NCBI RefSeq assembly: GCF_015840715.1
Contig: NZ_CP060397.1
Coordinates: forward strand, 2,438,686-2,502,685
Source: Synechococcus sp. CBW1004
GTDB lineage: Bacteria > Cyanobacteriota > Cyanobacteriia > PCC-6307 > Cyanobiaceae
Reading direction: 5' to 3'
DNA length: 64,000 bases
Part shown: positions 53,707 to 63,626 of the stretch, in pieces
Numbering within the stretch: the first letter of the stretch is position 1
Layout of the letters: each line of letters begins with the position of its first letter
Notes under the pieces: generated by a model
The model's input: only the letters and a program-made list of their open reading frames with translations
Databases searched by the model: none
Told to the model about the DNA's origin: nothing
Program-made: the position numbers and the translations under genes

Positions 53707-55161
53707 ATGACGCCAGAAGCCACCTCGCCGCTGACCCAGGGCGCAACGGCCGAACGGTCCTCTCTGTTCAGCGATCTGGATCTGGACATCGCGCGGGTGC
53801 CCCAGTCCGAGCCTCCCAATCCGGAGGAAGACCTGGAAGCAAGCAGCCAGGCCGCTCTCTCCCCGGTGATGAGCCTGGTGGACCGGATCCTGATCGAGGC
53901 GCTCACCAACGCCGCCAGCGACATCCATATCGAACCCCAGGAGGAGGGGCTGCAGATCCGCTTCCGGCAGGACGGGGTGCTCCGCATCGTGGACACGCTG
54001 CCACGGACGCTGATCCCGGCCGTCACCTCACGCCTCAAGATCATGGCCGACCTGGACATCGCCGAGCGGCGGATGCCCCAGGACGGGCGCATCCGCCGCA
54101 ACTTCCGTGGCCGCATCATGGACTTCCGCGTCAGCACGCTGCCGAGTCGCTACGGCGAGAAGGTGGTGATGCGACTGCTCGACAGCGGCGCCACGCAGCT
54201 GGGCCTGGACACGCTGATCACCGACGCGACATCTCGCGAGACCCTGAGGGACCTGGGATCCAAGCCGTTCGGGATGATCCTGGTGACCGGCCCCACCGGC
54301 TCAGGCAAATCGACCACGCTCTATGCACTGCTGGCGGAGCGCAACGAGCCCGGCATCAACATCTCCACGGTGGAGGATCCGATCGAATACACCCTGCACG
54401 GCATCACCCAGACCCAGGTGAACCGTGAAAAGGGCTACGACTTCAGCACGGCCCTGCGAGCCTTCATGCGCCAGGATCCGGATGTGCTGCTCGTCGGCGA
54501 GACGCGCGACCTGGAGACGGCGCGCACGGCGATCGAAGCCGCCCTCACCGGCCACCTGGTGCTGACCACCCTGCACTGCAACGATGCCGCCAGCGCCTTC
54601 GCGCGGTTGGATGAGATGGGGGTGGAGCCCTTTCTGGTGAGCGCCTCCCTGCTGGGCGTGATCTCCCAACGGCTGGTCCGCCGTCTGTGCGGCGACTGCC
54701 GGGAGCCTTACCACCCCGACAGTGAGGAGCTGGCCCATTTCGGCCTGGTGGCCACGGACGAGCAGCGCATCACCTTCTATCGCGCCACCAAGAGCGCGCC
54801 GGGCAGCGACGGCTGCTGTCCCACCTGTCAGGGCCGCGGCTACGCCGGCCGGGTCGGCGTGTACGAGATCCTGCACATGAACGAATCGCTGTCCTCGGCG
54901 GTCGCCAAACGCAGCAACACCGAGGATCTGCGCCGCCTGGCGCTGGAGAGCGGCATGAAGACGCTGCTGGGCTACGGCCTCGATCTGGTGCGCGAGGGCC
55001 TGACCACCCTTGAGGAGGTCGAGAGGATGCTGCTGACCGACACGGGCCTGGAATCGGAGCGGCGCGCCCGCGCCCTCAACACGCTGACCTGCAAAGGCTG
55101 CGGCGCCGGCCTTCAGGACGAGTGGCTCGAGTGTCCCTACTGCCTACGGCTGCGGAGCTGA
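53707..55161 (+). CDS. pilB: Type IV pilus assembly ATPase PilB
   Basis: PilB powers pilus extension. The 484-residue protein has Walker A GPTGSGKSTTLYAL, the Asp box region TVEDPIEYTLHG, Walker B QDPDVLLVGETRD and the His box TTLHCNDAASAF, plus the zinc-binding CGDCREPY and CCPTCQGRGY pairs. It is shorter than typical PilB (about 550-670) because the N-terminal MshEN-type domain is absent or much reduced. An additional CKGCG...ECPYC motif ends the protein, looking like a small zinc ribbon. pilT and pilC follow. Confidence 0.93.
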   Translation: MTPEATSPLTQGATAERSSLFSDLDLDIARVPQSEPPNPEEDLEASSQAALSPVMSLVDRILIEALTNAASDIHIEPQEEGLQIRFRQDGVLRIVDTLPRTLIPAVTSRLKIMADLDIAERRMPQDGRIRRNFRGRIMDFRVSTLPSRYGEKVVMRLLDSGATQLGLDTLITDATSRETLRDLGSKPFGMILVTGPTGSGKSTTLYALLAERNEPGINISTVEDPIEYTLHGITQTQVNREKGYDFSTALRAFMRQDPDVLLVGETRDLETARTAIEAALTGHLVLTTLHCNDAASAFARLDEMGVEPFLVSASLLGVISQRLVRRLCGDCREPYHPDSEELAHFGLVATDEQRITFYRATKSAPGSDGCCPTCQGRGYAGRVGVYEILHMNESLSSAVAKRSNTEDLRRLALESGMKTLLGYGLDLVREGLTTLEEVERMLLTDTGLESERRARALNTLTCKGCGAGLQDEWLECPYCLRLRS

Positions 55162-55290
55162 GGCCTGCGACTGCGCCCAGCCCACAGCAACAGACCAGGC
55201 GGCGCCCGTCAGGTGAAACGAGGCTGTTGGGCGGCGCTGTCATCGCTAAGCTGAGGCGGTCATCACGGCGTCAGGAACGGAGGATTTTCC

Positions 55291-56370
55291 GTGGATCTTC
55301 AGATCGAAGACCTGATGATTGAGCTGGTGAATGGCGGGGGCAGCGACCTGCACCTGGCCGCCGGACAACCGCCGTTCGGTCGGTTCAACGGCCAGCTCCG
55401 ACCGATCCTTCCGGATCTGTTTCTGAGTGAGGAACAATGCAACAAGCTTATTTTTTCTCTGCTCAACAACGCGCAACGCAAGCAGCTTGAGCAGACCTGG
55501 GAACTGGATTGCTCCTACGGCCTCAAGGATGTTGCCCGTTTCCGAGTGAATGTGTATCGGCAGCGTGGCACCTATGCCGCCTGTCTGCGGGCGCTTGGCA
55601 ACTCGATCCCACCGATGGAGAAGCTGGGCATGCCGCCGATCGTGGAGGAGATGAGCCGCAAGCCGAAAGGGCTGGTGCTGGTCACCGGGCCGACGGGCTC
55701 AGGCAAGACCACCACGCTGGCCGCGATGCTGGATCACATCAATCAAACCCGATCCGAGCATATCCTCACCATCGAGGATCCGATCGAATTCACCTATAAG
55801 AATCAAAAGAGTCTCATCCACCAGCGCGAGATCGGTGAGGACACGCGCAGCTTCGCCAATGCCCTGCGCGCGGCCCTGCGGGAGGATCCTGATGTGGTTC
55901 TGGTCGGGGAAATGCGCGACCTGGAGACGATTCAGCTGGCCATCACCGCGGCCGAAACCGGCCACCTGGTCTTCGGTACCCTGCACACCAGCTCCGCCTC
56001 CCAGACGGTCGACCGCATGGTGGACGTGTTTCCACCGAGCCAGCAGACCCAGATCCGCGTGCAGCTGAGCGGCAGCCTTCTGGCGGTGTTCTCCCAGACC
56101 CTCTGTCGCAGCAGTCATCCCAGCACGGGAGCCTTTGGACGGGTGATGGCTCAGGAAATCATGATCAACACCCCCGCCATCAGCAATCTGATCCGCGAAG
56201 GCAAGACCGCACAGATCTATTCCCAGATTCAGACCGGTGCGAACCTGGGGATGCAGACACTCGAGCGGGCCCTCGCCAATCTCGTGACGGCAGGCAAGGT
56301 GTCACGCAGCGAGGCACTCAGCAAAACCACCAAACCCGAAGAGCTGACCCGGCTGCTCGATCAGAACTGA
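55291..56370 (+). CDS. pilT: Type IV pilus retraction ATPase PilT
   Basis: PilT drives pilus retraction and twitching motility. The 359-residue protein has Walker A GPTGSGKTTTLAAM, Asp box TIEDPIEFTYKN, Walker B EDPDVVLVGEMRDLET and the AIRNLIRE-like C-terminal motif, here AISNLIREGKTAQI. The start is GTG 55291. It follows pilB after 129 bases. Confidence 0.96.
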   Translation: MDLQIEDLMIELVNGGGSDLHLAAGQPPFGRFNGQLRPILPDLFLSEEQCNKLIFSLLNNAQRKQLEQTWELDCSYGLKDVARFRVNVYRQRGTYAACLRALGNSIPPMEKLGMPPIVEEMSRKPKGLVLVTGPTGSGKTTTLAAMLDHINQTRSEHILTIEDPIEFTYKNQKSLIHQREIGEDTRSFANALRAALREDPDVVLVGEMRDLETIQLAITAAETGHLVFGTLHTSSASQTVDRMVDVFPPSQQTQIRVQLSGSLLAVFSQTLCRSSHPSTGAFGRVMAQEIMINTPAISNLIREGKTAQIYSQIQTGANLGMQTLERALANLVTAGKVSRSEALSKTTKPEELTRLLDQN

Positions 56371-56393
56371 ACCACGCTTCCACCTGTCTTGCC

Positions 56394-57626
56394 ATGCCTG
56401 CCTTCGTCGTCACCTACTCCAGCAGCTCCGGTCGCAAGCGCAAGATGACCCTCCAGGCCGACTCCCCGGCCATGGCGAGACGGGAGCTGCGCAAGCGAGG
56501 GATCCTGGCCAACACGCTGGTCCGCAAAGACCTGGCAACGGCAATACGCCCCTCCGATCCGAGCCGCTGGCAGCGTCTGTTCGACAGGGGCATCAGCGTC
56601 AAGGACAAGGCACTGTTCGCGAGCAAACTCTCGGCCCTGGTGGACGCAGGGGTGCCGATTCTGCGAAGCCTTGATCTGATGCGGTCGCAGCAGCGGTCAC
56701 TCATGTTCCGCGAAGCGCTCACGGGGATGACGCGCGATGTGAATCAGGGCGACAGCCTGGCCAATGCGATGCGGCGCTGGCCCAAGGTGTTTGACAACCT
56801 CTCGATCGCCATGGTCGAAGCGGGAGAGGCTGGCGGTGTGCTTGATGAAACCCTGAAACGTCTCGCAAAGCTGCTGGAGGATAATGCCAAACTCCAGAAC
56901 CAGATCAAGAGCGCGATGAGCTACCCGGTGACGGTTTTCTGCATTGCGATTCTGGTGTTTCTGGGCATGACCATCTTCCTGATTCCCACCTTCGCATCGA
57001 TCTTTGACCAACTGGGAGCCAAACTTCCTCTGTTCACCCAGATGATGCTCGATCTGAGTAAATTATTGCGCTCCTCTTTCTCGCTGTTTCTCGTCGGCGG
57101 GCTGGTGACGGGAGCAGTGATGTTTTCCCGATACTATGCCACCCCCATCGGACGACGCTCGGTCGACGCGATGCTGCTGAAACTTCCGCTGTTCGGGGAT
57201 CTGCTGCAGAAGACGGCCACCGCTCAGTTCTGCCGCACACTCAGCTGCCTGTCGAGAGCGGGCGTTCCAATCATGATGTCCCTGGAGATCGTGCGTGACA
57301 CCACCTCCAACACCATCATCGGCGACGCGATCAGCTCCTCCCGCAATGAAGTCAGTGAAGGATTGCCGATGAGTGCCGCCCTGCGGATGAAGGACGTGTT
57401 TCCTGACATGGCGATCAGCATGATGGCAATCGGCGAAGAAACCGGTGAAATGGATGCCATGCTCTCAAAGGTGGCCGATTTCTATGAAGATGAGGTCACC
57501 AATGCCGTCAAAGCTATGACCTCAATGCTGGAGCCGCTGATGATCGTGCTCGTCGGCGGCATCGTCGGCTCAGTGCTGGTGGCGATGTATCTGCCGATGT
57601 TCTCGGTCTTTGAGCACATCCGCTGA
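56394..57626 (+). CDS. pilC: Type IV pilus inner-membrane platform protein PilC
   Basis: PilC is the membrane platform on which PilB and PilT act. The 410-residue type II secretion F-family protein has two homologous F domains, FASKLSALVDAGVPILRSLDLM and FCRTLSCLSRAGVPIMMSLEIV, and three transmembrane helices (about 180-205, 220-245, 375-400). The start is ATG 56394. It ends 4 bases from a convergent flavoprotein gene. Confidence 0.95.
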   Translation: MPAFVVTYSSSSGRKRKMTLQADSPAMARRELRKRGILANTLVRKDLATAIRPSDPSRWQRLFDRGISVKDKALFASKLSALVDAGVPILRSLDLMRSQQRSLMFREALTGMTRDVNQGDSLANAMRRWPKVFDNLSIAMVEAGEAGGVLDETLKRLAKLLEDNAKLQNQIKSAMSYPVTVFCIAILVFLGMTIFLIPTFASIFDQLGAKLPLFTQMMLDLSKLLRSSFSLFLVGGLVTGAVMFSRYYATPIGRRSVDAMLLKLPLFGDLLQKTATAQFCRTLSCLSRAGVPIMMSLEIVRDTTSNTIIGDAISSSRNEVSEGLPMSAALRMKDVFPDMAISMMAIGEETGEMDAMLSKVADFYEDEVTNAVKAMTSMLEPLMIVLVGGIVGSVLVAMYLPMFSVFEHIR

Positions 57627-57630
57627 TCGC

Positions 57631-58872
57631 TCAGGCTCCGATCGCCCGCCCCGCCAGCCAGCCGGATGTCCAGCAGTGCTGGAAGTTGAAGCCGCCGGTG
57701 ATCCCATCCACATCCAGCAGCTCCCCCACCAGATACAACCCTGGCGTCAACCGGCTCTCCATCGTGGCGGTGTTCACCTCCCCCAGGGGCACGCCGCCGG
57801 CGGTGACGAACTCCTCGCCGAAGGGCCCCTTGCCGACCACCTCCAGACCCGTGTCGCGGAGCGCGCGGATGAGGGCCTGCTGCGGCTGCCTGCCCAGGTC
57901 GGCCCAGCGCCGCTGTGGATCGACGCCCTGCGCCTCCAGCAGGGCCACCCACAGGCGCCGGCTCAGCTCCGGCCAGGGACGGGCAGTGGCCAGCTGACGG
58001 CGGGCCTGCTCCCGGCGCAGCCGGGCAAAGCACTCCTGCAGCTCAGGCTCGCGGCGGCCACCGCTCCAGTCGATCCGCAGCGTCCCCCGGTAGCCGCTCT
58101 GACGCAGATCACGGGCGGCGAAGGCCGTGAGGCGCAGCACGGCCGGACCGCTCACCCCCCAGTGGGTGATCAGCAGCGGACCCCGCTGGCGAAACCGGCT
58201 GGTGAGGCCATCGGGCTGCAGCTCCAGCTCCACCGGATCCTGGGTCACCCCGGCCAGGCCTGCCAGCAGGCCACCCTGCAGCCGCAGGGTGAACAGGGAC
58301 GGCACCGGCTGCACCAGGGCATGGCCGAGGGAGCCGGCCAGGCGATGGCCGCTGGGATGGCTGCCCGTGGCCAGCACCAGCCGCTCACTGAACAGTTCCT
58401 CCCCGCCGCGCAACCGCAACCGGAAGCCCCCCTGGGGCAGAGCCTCGGCACTCTGCAGGGAGGCACCAGTGCGCAGCACCACGCCGGCCCGCCCGGCGGC
58501 GCGGCGCAGACAGTCCACCACCGAGCTGGAGCGGTTCGTCCTGGGAAAAAGGCGGCCGTCGTCCTCCTGCACCAGCTCCAGGCCACGCTCGGCGAACCAG
58601 GCGACGGCCTCTGCCGGCGCGAAGCCGCTGAAAGGACCCAGCAGCGCCCTGCCACCCCTGGGGTAATGGCCCACCAGAGCGCGGGCCTCCCAGCAGGCGT
58701 GGGTGACATTGCAGCGGCCACCGCCGCTGATCAGCACCTTGTGCAGGGGCTCGGGGGTGGCCTCCAGCACCAGAACGGAGGAACCGGGAGCGGTCTCGGC
58801 GGCCGTGATCGCTGCCAGAAATCCCGCCGGCCCACCGCCCGCCACCACCAGGGACACAGGGCTGGGCAGCAT
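57631..58872 (-). CDS. BaiN/HI0933-type FAD-dependent oxidoreductase
   Basis: This 413-residue flavoprotein has the Rossmann FAD loop VVAGGGPAGFLAAI, then the HI0933 signature GGGRCNVTH, FPRTNRSSSVVD and near the end DGITGGFNFQHCWTSG, as in the BaiN/RdsA family. The reaction is unknown in cyanobacteria; homologues reduce steroid or other double bonds. ATG 58872 is chosen; ATG 58881 adds three residues and would overlap the dusA start on the other strand. Confidence 0.88.
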   Translation of the reverse strand: MLPSPVSLVVAGGGPAGFLAAITAAETAPGSSVLVLEATPEPLHKVLISGGGRCNVTHACWEARALVGHYPRGGRALLGPFSGFAPAEAVAWFAERGLELVQEDDGRLFPRTNRSSSVVDCLRRAAGRAGVVLRTGASLQSAEALPQGGFRLRLRGGEELFSERLVLATGSHPSGHRLAGSLGHALVQPVPSLFTLRLQGGLLAGLAGVTQDPVELELQPDGLTSRFRQRGPLLITHWGVSGPAVLRLTAFAARDLRQSGYRGTLRIDWSGGRREPELQECFARLRREQARRQLATARPWPELSRRLWVALLEAQGVDPQRRWADLGRQPQQALIRALRDTGLEVVGKGPFGEEFVTAGGVPLGEVNTATMESRLTPGLYLVGELLDVDGITGGFNFQHCWTSGWLAGRAIGA

Positions 58873-58879
58873 GGGAGGC

Positions 58880-59905
58880 ATGGAGCCGAACTACCGCTTC
58901 AGTGTGGCGCCGATGCTGGACTGCACCGACCGCCACTTCCGGCTGCTGATGCGCCAGATCAGCCGCCACGCCCTGCTGTACTCCGAGATGGTGGTGGCGC
59001 GAGCCCTGCATCACATCTGCCGCGAGGGGCCCACCGGTGGTGATCCCGGCGAACGACAACGACGGCTGGAGCGCCTGCTGGGCTTCGATCCAGCGGAGCG
59101 GCCGCTGGCGTTGCAGCTGGGAGGCGATGACCCCCGGCTGCTGGCCGAGGCCACGCGGCTGGCGGCCGACTGGGGCTACGACGAGGTGAACCTGAACGTC
59201 GGCTGCCCCAGCGAGAAGGTGCAGCAGGGCCGCTTCGGCGCCTGCCTGATGGCTGAACCGGAGCAGGTGGCCCGCTGCGTGGAAGCGATGGCTGCGGCCT
59301 CACCGCTGCCGGTGACCGTCAAGCACCGCATCGGCATCGATGAGCGCGACTCCTACGCGGAGCTGCTGACCTTCGTGGACATCGTGGCCGGTGGCGGGGC
59401 GCAGCGCTTCGCCGTGCATGCCCGCAAGGCCTGGCTGCAGGGCCTCGATCCGAAGCAGAACCGCACCATCCCACCGCTGCGCTGGGATCGGGTGCAACAG
59501 CTCAAACACGACCGCCCGCAGCTGACGATCGAGCTCAACGGCGGCCTGGAGGACCTGACCAGCTGCCAGGAGCAGCTGCACCGGGTGGATGGGGTGATGG
59601 TGGGCCGGGCGGCCTACGCCCATCCGCTGCGCTGGGCGAGCGTGGATGCGGTGGTATTCGGTGACACGGACCGGGAACCGGTGAAGGCCTCAGCGGTGCT
59701 GCGCGGCCTGATGCCCTACGCCGAACGCTGGTGTGCCCAGGGAGGACGCCTCTGGGCCTTCGGCCGTCATCTGGTGCATCTGGTGGAAGGGGTGAGCGGT
59801 GCGCGCGGCTGGCGCAACCAGCTGACGCGCGAGGCCGGTGCCGCCAATGCAGATGCCCGCGTGCTGGAGCAGGCAGCCCTGACCCTTGAGCAGCGGGGCT
59901 ACTGA
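58880..59905 (+). CDS. dusA: tRNA-dihydrouridine(20/20a) synthase DusA
   Basis: DusA reduces uridine 20/20a in tRNA D-loops with FMN and NADPH. The 341-residue protein starts YRFSVAPMLDCTDRHFRLLMRQ, with PxxDxTD, and has LNVGCPSEKVQQGRFGACLM with the active Cys in NVGCPS, then VKHRIGID and HARKAWLQGL. ATG 58880 is chosen. The start codon overlaps the possible upstream start of the divergent flavoprotein, leaving little room for separate promoters. Confidence 0.95.
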   Translation: MEPNYRFSVAPMLDCTDRHFRLLMRQISRHALLYSEMVVARALHHICREGPTGGDPGERQRRLERLLGFDPAERPLALQLGGDDPRLLAEATRLAADWGYDEVNLNVGCPSEKVQQGRFGACLMAEPEQVARCVEAMAAASPLPVTVKHRIGIDERDSYAELLTFVDIVAGGGAQRFAVHARKAWLQGLDPKQNRTIPPLRWDRVQQLKHDRPQLTIELNGGLEDLTSCQEQLHRVDGVMVGRAAYAHPLRWASVDAVVFGDTDREPVKASAVLRGLMPYAERWCAQGGRLWAFGRHLVHLVEGVSGARGWRNQLTREAGAANADARVLEQAALTLEQRGY

Positions 59906-59923
59906 AGGGCCGCTGCTCAAGGG
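59883..59923. terminator. Hairpin spanning the dusA stop codon
   Basis: A perfect 14-base inverted repeat, cccttgagcagcgg (59883-59896) and ccgctgctcaaggg (59910-59923), with a 13-base loop containing the dusA TGA. It lies between convergent dusA and the RRM gene, so it may end both transcripts, though no T-tract follows on either strand. Confidence 0.5.
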
Positions 59924-59937
59924 CTTCTCAGCTCCGT

Positions 59938-60420
59938 TCAGCCCTCGGCGCCGGGATAGCCGCCACCGTCATCGCCACCGCCGCTGCGACGGCGACGGAC
60001 CCGGCCGGCCTCATAGGGATCGCCGCCGCGATCACCACCACCGCCATAGCTGCGATCCTCCCAGCCGCGTGCACCGGAACCCCGGTCGCTCTGGCCGTAG
60101 CCGCCACCGCCGTGACCACCCCCTCCATATCCACCGCCACCCCCGCCGCCGTAACCACCGCGACGGGGGGCGGAGGTGCCCTTGGGCTCCGCCTTGTTGA
60201 TGCGCAGCGGACGGCCCATCAGCTCAGCGCCCTGCAGGGCATCGATCGCCTTGGTCTCCAGTTCAGGATCGACCAGCTCAACAAAGGCGAAACCGCGCTT
60301 GCGTCCCGTGTCGCGCTCCAGCGGAAGCGAACAGTTGGCCACCTCACCGAAGGGTGCGAATAGCTCGATGACGTCTTCCTGCTCGGCGCGGAAGGGAAGA
60401 TTGCCGACGAAAATGCTCAC
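59938..60420 (-). CDS. RRM-type RNA-binding protein
   Basis: This 160-residue protein has one RNA recognition motif: RNP2 IFVGNLPF at the N terminus and RNP1 RGFAFVEL, followed by a Gly/Tyr/Arg-rich tail (RRGGYGGGGGGGYGGGG and more). Such cyanobacterial Rbp proteins are often cold-induced and localise mRNAs. The start is GTG 60420, directly at the RRM; the frame extends upstream but lacks homology. Confidence 0.93.
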   Translation of the reverse strand: MSIFVGNLPFRAEQEDVIELFAPFGEVANCSLPLERDTGRKRGFAFVELVDPELETKAIDALQGAELMGRPLRINKAEPKGTSAPRRGGYGGGGGGGYGGGGHGGGGYGQSDRGSGARGWEDRSYGGGGDRGGDPYEAGRVRRRRSGGGDDGGGYPGAEG

Positions 60421-60507
60421 TGACCTGAGGACCGGAAAGGGGCAGGCACCACGGAGGGCCCGAAAGGGCACCGAGATGGCACCCTCCAGCCGCCAAGACT
60501 AGTCCGA

Positions 60508-61971
60508 TCAGCCTGTCGCATCCGGTGCCGATCCCGACGATTCCTGCAGAAGCAGGCGGGCCCGCTGCAGTTGCCGGCGCACCTGCTCGAAACCTGTGCC
60601 ACCTTCACTGCGTCGGGCTGCGACCACCTGGCGCGGCGCGATCGCCGCATGGATGTCCTCCTCGAAAGCGGGGTGAAGCGCCTGCCACTCCTCCAGGGAG
60701 AGCTGACGCAGCAGCACCCCACGGCGCAGGCAGTCCTTGACCAGACCACCGACAAGTTGATAAGCCTCGCGAAAGGGAACGCCGCGGCCGACGAGATAGT
60801 CGGCGACATCGGTGGCATTGGAGAAATCCGACTCCACGGCCCGCTCCAGCCGCTCGGGGCGGAACTGCAGTCCCTCCTCGAACAGGATCGCCATCGCTTC
60901 GAGGCAGTCAAGGCAGGTGCGCACTCCGTCGAACAGCGCTTCCTTGTCCTCCTGAAAGTCCTTGTTGTAGGCAAGGGGCAGGCCCTTGATCATCGTCAGC
61001 AGGCCCATCAGGTGACCGAACACGCGACCACTCTTGCCGCGCACCAGCTCGGGGACATCGGGATTCTTCTTCTGGGGCATCAGGCTGCTGCCGGTGGCGC
61101 AGCGATCACTGAGGCTGATGAAACCGAACTCCTCACTGGCCCAGAGAATCACCTCCTCGCTCAGACGGCTGAGATGGACCATCACCAGCGAGGCGGCCGC
61201 CATGAACTCCACGGCGAAATCACGGTCGCTCACGGCATCGAGGGAGTTGTCATAGAGATCGGCGAAGCCGAGGGCCGCGGCCGTGTGGCGTCGGTCGATG
61301 GGCACGGGGGTACCCGCCAGAGCGGCGGCCCCCAGGGGGCAGAGATCGACCCGCCGGCGCACATCGGCCAGGCGCTGACGGTCGCGCTCGGCCATGGCGA
61401 TGTAGGCCAGCAGATGGTGGGCCAGGCAGACGGGCTGGGCCCGCTGCAGATGGGTGTAGCCGGGGATCAGCGTCTCGGCATGCTGCTCGGCCTGAGCGAG
61501 CAGGGCCGCCTCGAAGCGCAGCAGCGCCCGGTCGAGATCATCGATGCGGCGGCGCAGCCACAGCCGCAGATCGGTACCCACCTGATCATTGCGGCTGCGG
61601 CCGGTGTGCAGCTTCTTGCCGAGCGGCCCCAACAGCTCGATCAGGCGCCGCTCCACCGCGAAGTGCACGTCCTCATCCGCCAGGCCCGGCTGGAAACTGC
61701 CGGCAGCCGCCTCGGCGCGGATCGTCTCCAGACCTTCGACCAGCCGCTCAGCCTCGTCGGGCTCGATCACGCCACAGGCCCCGAGCATGCGGGCGTGGGC
61801 CACCGAACCGTCGAGGTCCTCCTGCAGGAGCGTGATGTCGAAGCCGATCGAGGCGTTGAAGCGCTCGATGGCGGGATGCAGCCCCTGCTCGAAGCGATCG
61901 CTCCAGCCGCCGGCGCTGCTGCCGGTGACGCCGCCCGCAGCAGCCGACGGGGACGGGGGGTTGGAGACCAT
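60508..61971 (-). CDS. argH: Argininosuccinate lyase
   Basis: ArgH cleaves argininosuccinate to arginine and fumarate. The 487-residue protein of the fumarase/aspartase superfamily has [36 protein letters not shown], and the signature [20 protein letters not shown]. An N-terminal Ala/Gly/Ser-rich stretch of about 22 residues precedes the conserved part. Confidence 0.97.
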   Translation of the reverse strand: MVSNPPSPSAAAGGVTGSSAGGWSDRFEQGLHPAIERFNASIGFDITLLQEDLDGSVAHARMLGACGVIEPDEAERLVEGLETIRAEAAAGSFQPGLADEDVHFAVERRLIELLGPLGKKLHTGRSRNDQVGTDLRLWLRRRIDDLDRALLRFEAALLAQAEQHAETLIPGYTHLQRAQPVCLAHHLLAYIAMAERDRQRLADVRRRVDLCPLGAAALAGTPVPIDRRHTAAALGFADLYDNSLDAVSDRDFAVEFMAAASLVMVHLSRLSEEVILWASEEFGFISLSDRCATGSSLMPQKKNPDVPELVRGKSGRVFGHLMGLLTMIKGLPLAYNKDFQEDKEALFDGVRTCLDCLEAMAILFEEGLQFRPERLERAVESDFSNATDVADYLVGRGVPFREAYQLVGGLVKDCLRRGVLLRQLSLEEWQALHPAFEEDIHAAIAPRQVVAARRSEGGTGFEQVRRQLQRARLLLQESSGSAPDATG

Positions 61972-62024
61972 CGCGGTGCGGGAGCCTGCGCTCCGATCGA
62001 CAGCCCCCCAGCTTGGCAGGCGCC

Positions 62025-63434
62025 TCAGGAAGGAGGCAGAGGCGGCAGCATCACCTCCTCGCGCACCTTGAGCACCACCATCGAGGCGTCGTCCTCCAGC
62101 TGGTGATCCGGACCGACGAAGCGATCGAGGCGAGCGAACAGCTGATCGAGCACCCCCTGGGCCCCGAGACCGGAGCGACAGGCCTCATGGAAGGCACGCA
62201 ACAGCCTCTCCTCATCGAAGCGCTCTCCGCTGAAACCCGGGGCCTCAGTGACACCATCCGTGTAGTAGAGGAGAACATCACCGGGATCCAGCGTCACCTC
62301 CGCCGCTCCGTAGTCGGCTTCGCTCTGCAGACCGATGAGCAGTCCGGAGGCGTCGAGCCGTTCGATCCGGCCCTGCTGCCGCCGCCAGAGCAGTGGGGGA
62401 TTGTGCGCGGCATTGGCGTAGCGCAGGCGCCGCCGACGTGGATCGAAATCCGAATAGAAGAGCGTCACGAAGCGGTGCGAGTGGGCCAGGTCCTCCTGGG
62501 CCATCCGATTGAGATCACGCAGGATGCGATCCGGCGGCAAGCCGCTCAGCACCTCGGCCCGCAGCATGCCCCGCAGCAGGGTCATCAGCAGACCGGCAGG
62601 GACCCCCTTGCCCATCACGTCGCCGATCACCAGCGCCCACTGGCCCCGCTCGCGGCGCCGGCCGATCAGGTCCGGCCGCACCGGGATGAAGTCGTAGTAA
62701 TCACCTCCGACCTGAAAGGCCGGCCGGCAACGGGCCGCCAGCTCCACCCCCTCGATCACCGGGCAGCGGTCAGGCAGCAGCTGCGCCTGGATCTCCGCCC
62801 CGATGCTCATCTGCCGGTCAAGCCGCTCATGGCGCTGCATGTCCAGGCGCAGCAGATCGTTTTCAAGCGACACGCCACACAGGTCCGCCACCAGCTGCAG
62901 GTGGCGCCGATGGATATCGCTCCAGCTGTAGCCGCGACGATCGCTGAACACGTAGAGCCGTCCCCGAGGGCCACCACGACCGACCACCGAGGTGGCGAAC
63001 ACCGCCGGGGAACCCAGCAGGCTCTGGATCAGGGGATCCAGGAGCGCCACCGCCGCCTCCTCGCCGGCCTGCGTCTGGAGCTGGCTGTCGGGATAGGCCA
63101 GCAGTCGCCGCAGCAGCTCGGCGGAGCGCTCCCCGGGGGTCGCCTGCAGGTGATCGCGCCACAGACGCCCATCGGGATGGAACACCACCAGCAGGGCGCC
63201 ATCGGCCTCCACGATCCGGGCCGCCACCACGGGCACCAGTTCCAGGAAGCGGTTCAGGTTGGTGAAGCTGCGCAGGGCGAACGCCAGGGAGGCCAGAAGC
63301 TCCTGGTTGCGACGCTGCTCACGGCTGAGGCTGTCGAGCAGCTGGCGCAGGCTGGCGGCCGCGGTCAACCCACCCGACACGGGGGGAACGGACAGCGGGG
63401 GCGGAACCGACCGGGAGGGCGGCGTGCTGCTCAC
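62025..63434 (-). CDS. SpoIIE/PP2C-type protein phosphatase with GAF-like domain
   Basis: This 469-residue signalling protein has an N-terminal helical and GAF-like region (about 35-205), a coiled-coil linker and a C-terminal PPM phosphatase: [19 protein letters not shown] with metal-binding Asp, [37 protein letters not shown] and [11 protein letters not shown]. It resembles RsbU-type partner-switching regulators, although no anti-sigma or STAS gene is nearby. GTG 63434 is chosen; an in-frame TTG lies at 63458. Confidence 0.9.
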   Translation of the reverse strand: MSSTPPSRSVPPPLSVPPVSGGLTAAASLRQLLDSLSREQRRNQELLASLAFALRSFTNLNRFLELVPVVAARIVEADGALLVVFHPDGRLWRDHLQATPGERSAELLRRLLAYPDSQLQTQAGEEAAVALLDPLIQSLLGSPAVFATSVVGRGGPRGRLYVFSDRRGYSWSDIHRRHLQLVADLCGVSLENDLLRLDMQRHERLDRQMSIGAEIQAQLLPDRCPVIEGVELAARCRPAFQVGGDYYDFIPVRPDLIGRRRERGQWALVIGDVMGKGVPAGLLMTLLRGMLRAEVLSGLPPDRILRDLNRMAQEDLAHSHRFVTLFYSDFDPRRRRLRYANAAHNPPLLWRRQQGRIERLDASGLLIGLQSEADYGAAEVTLDPGDVLLYYTDGVTEAPGFSGERFDEERLLRAFHEACRSGLGAQGVLDQLFARLDRFVGPDHQLEDDASMVVLKVREEVMLPPLPPS

Positions 63435-63560
63435 CAGACGGCCCTGAAGGACACGCAAGGTAGCAATGGACCCGGGGTCGGACCCGAGCCGGTGGGAGGA
63501 GGATCAGGAAATCGCCGCGCCATGTGACAGCAGCGGCCTGGACACGCTGCAGTCGCCGGT

Positions 63561-63605
63561 CAGAAAAAATTGGGGACGGCTGACCAGGACTGGTCAGCCG
63601 TCCCC
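63561..63605 (-). terminator. Strong terminator of ftsY
   Basis: A perfect 15-base stem (ggggacggctgacca at 63572-63586 and tggtcagccgtcccc at 63591-63605) with a 4-base loop. Read on the minus strand it is followed by AATTTTTTCTG, the pattern of a Rho-independent terminator 22 bases after the ftsY stop. Confidence 0.92.
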
Positions 63606-63626
63606 AAGGAGCCATATCAGGACCAT

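Noticed and set aside
59938..60180. Gly/Tyr-rich repetitive stretch as a non-coding repeat
   Set aside because: It is the in-frame C-terminal tail of an RRM protein, a known architecture.
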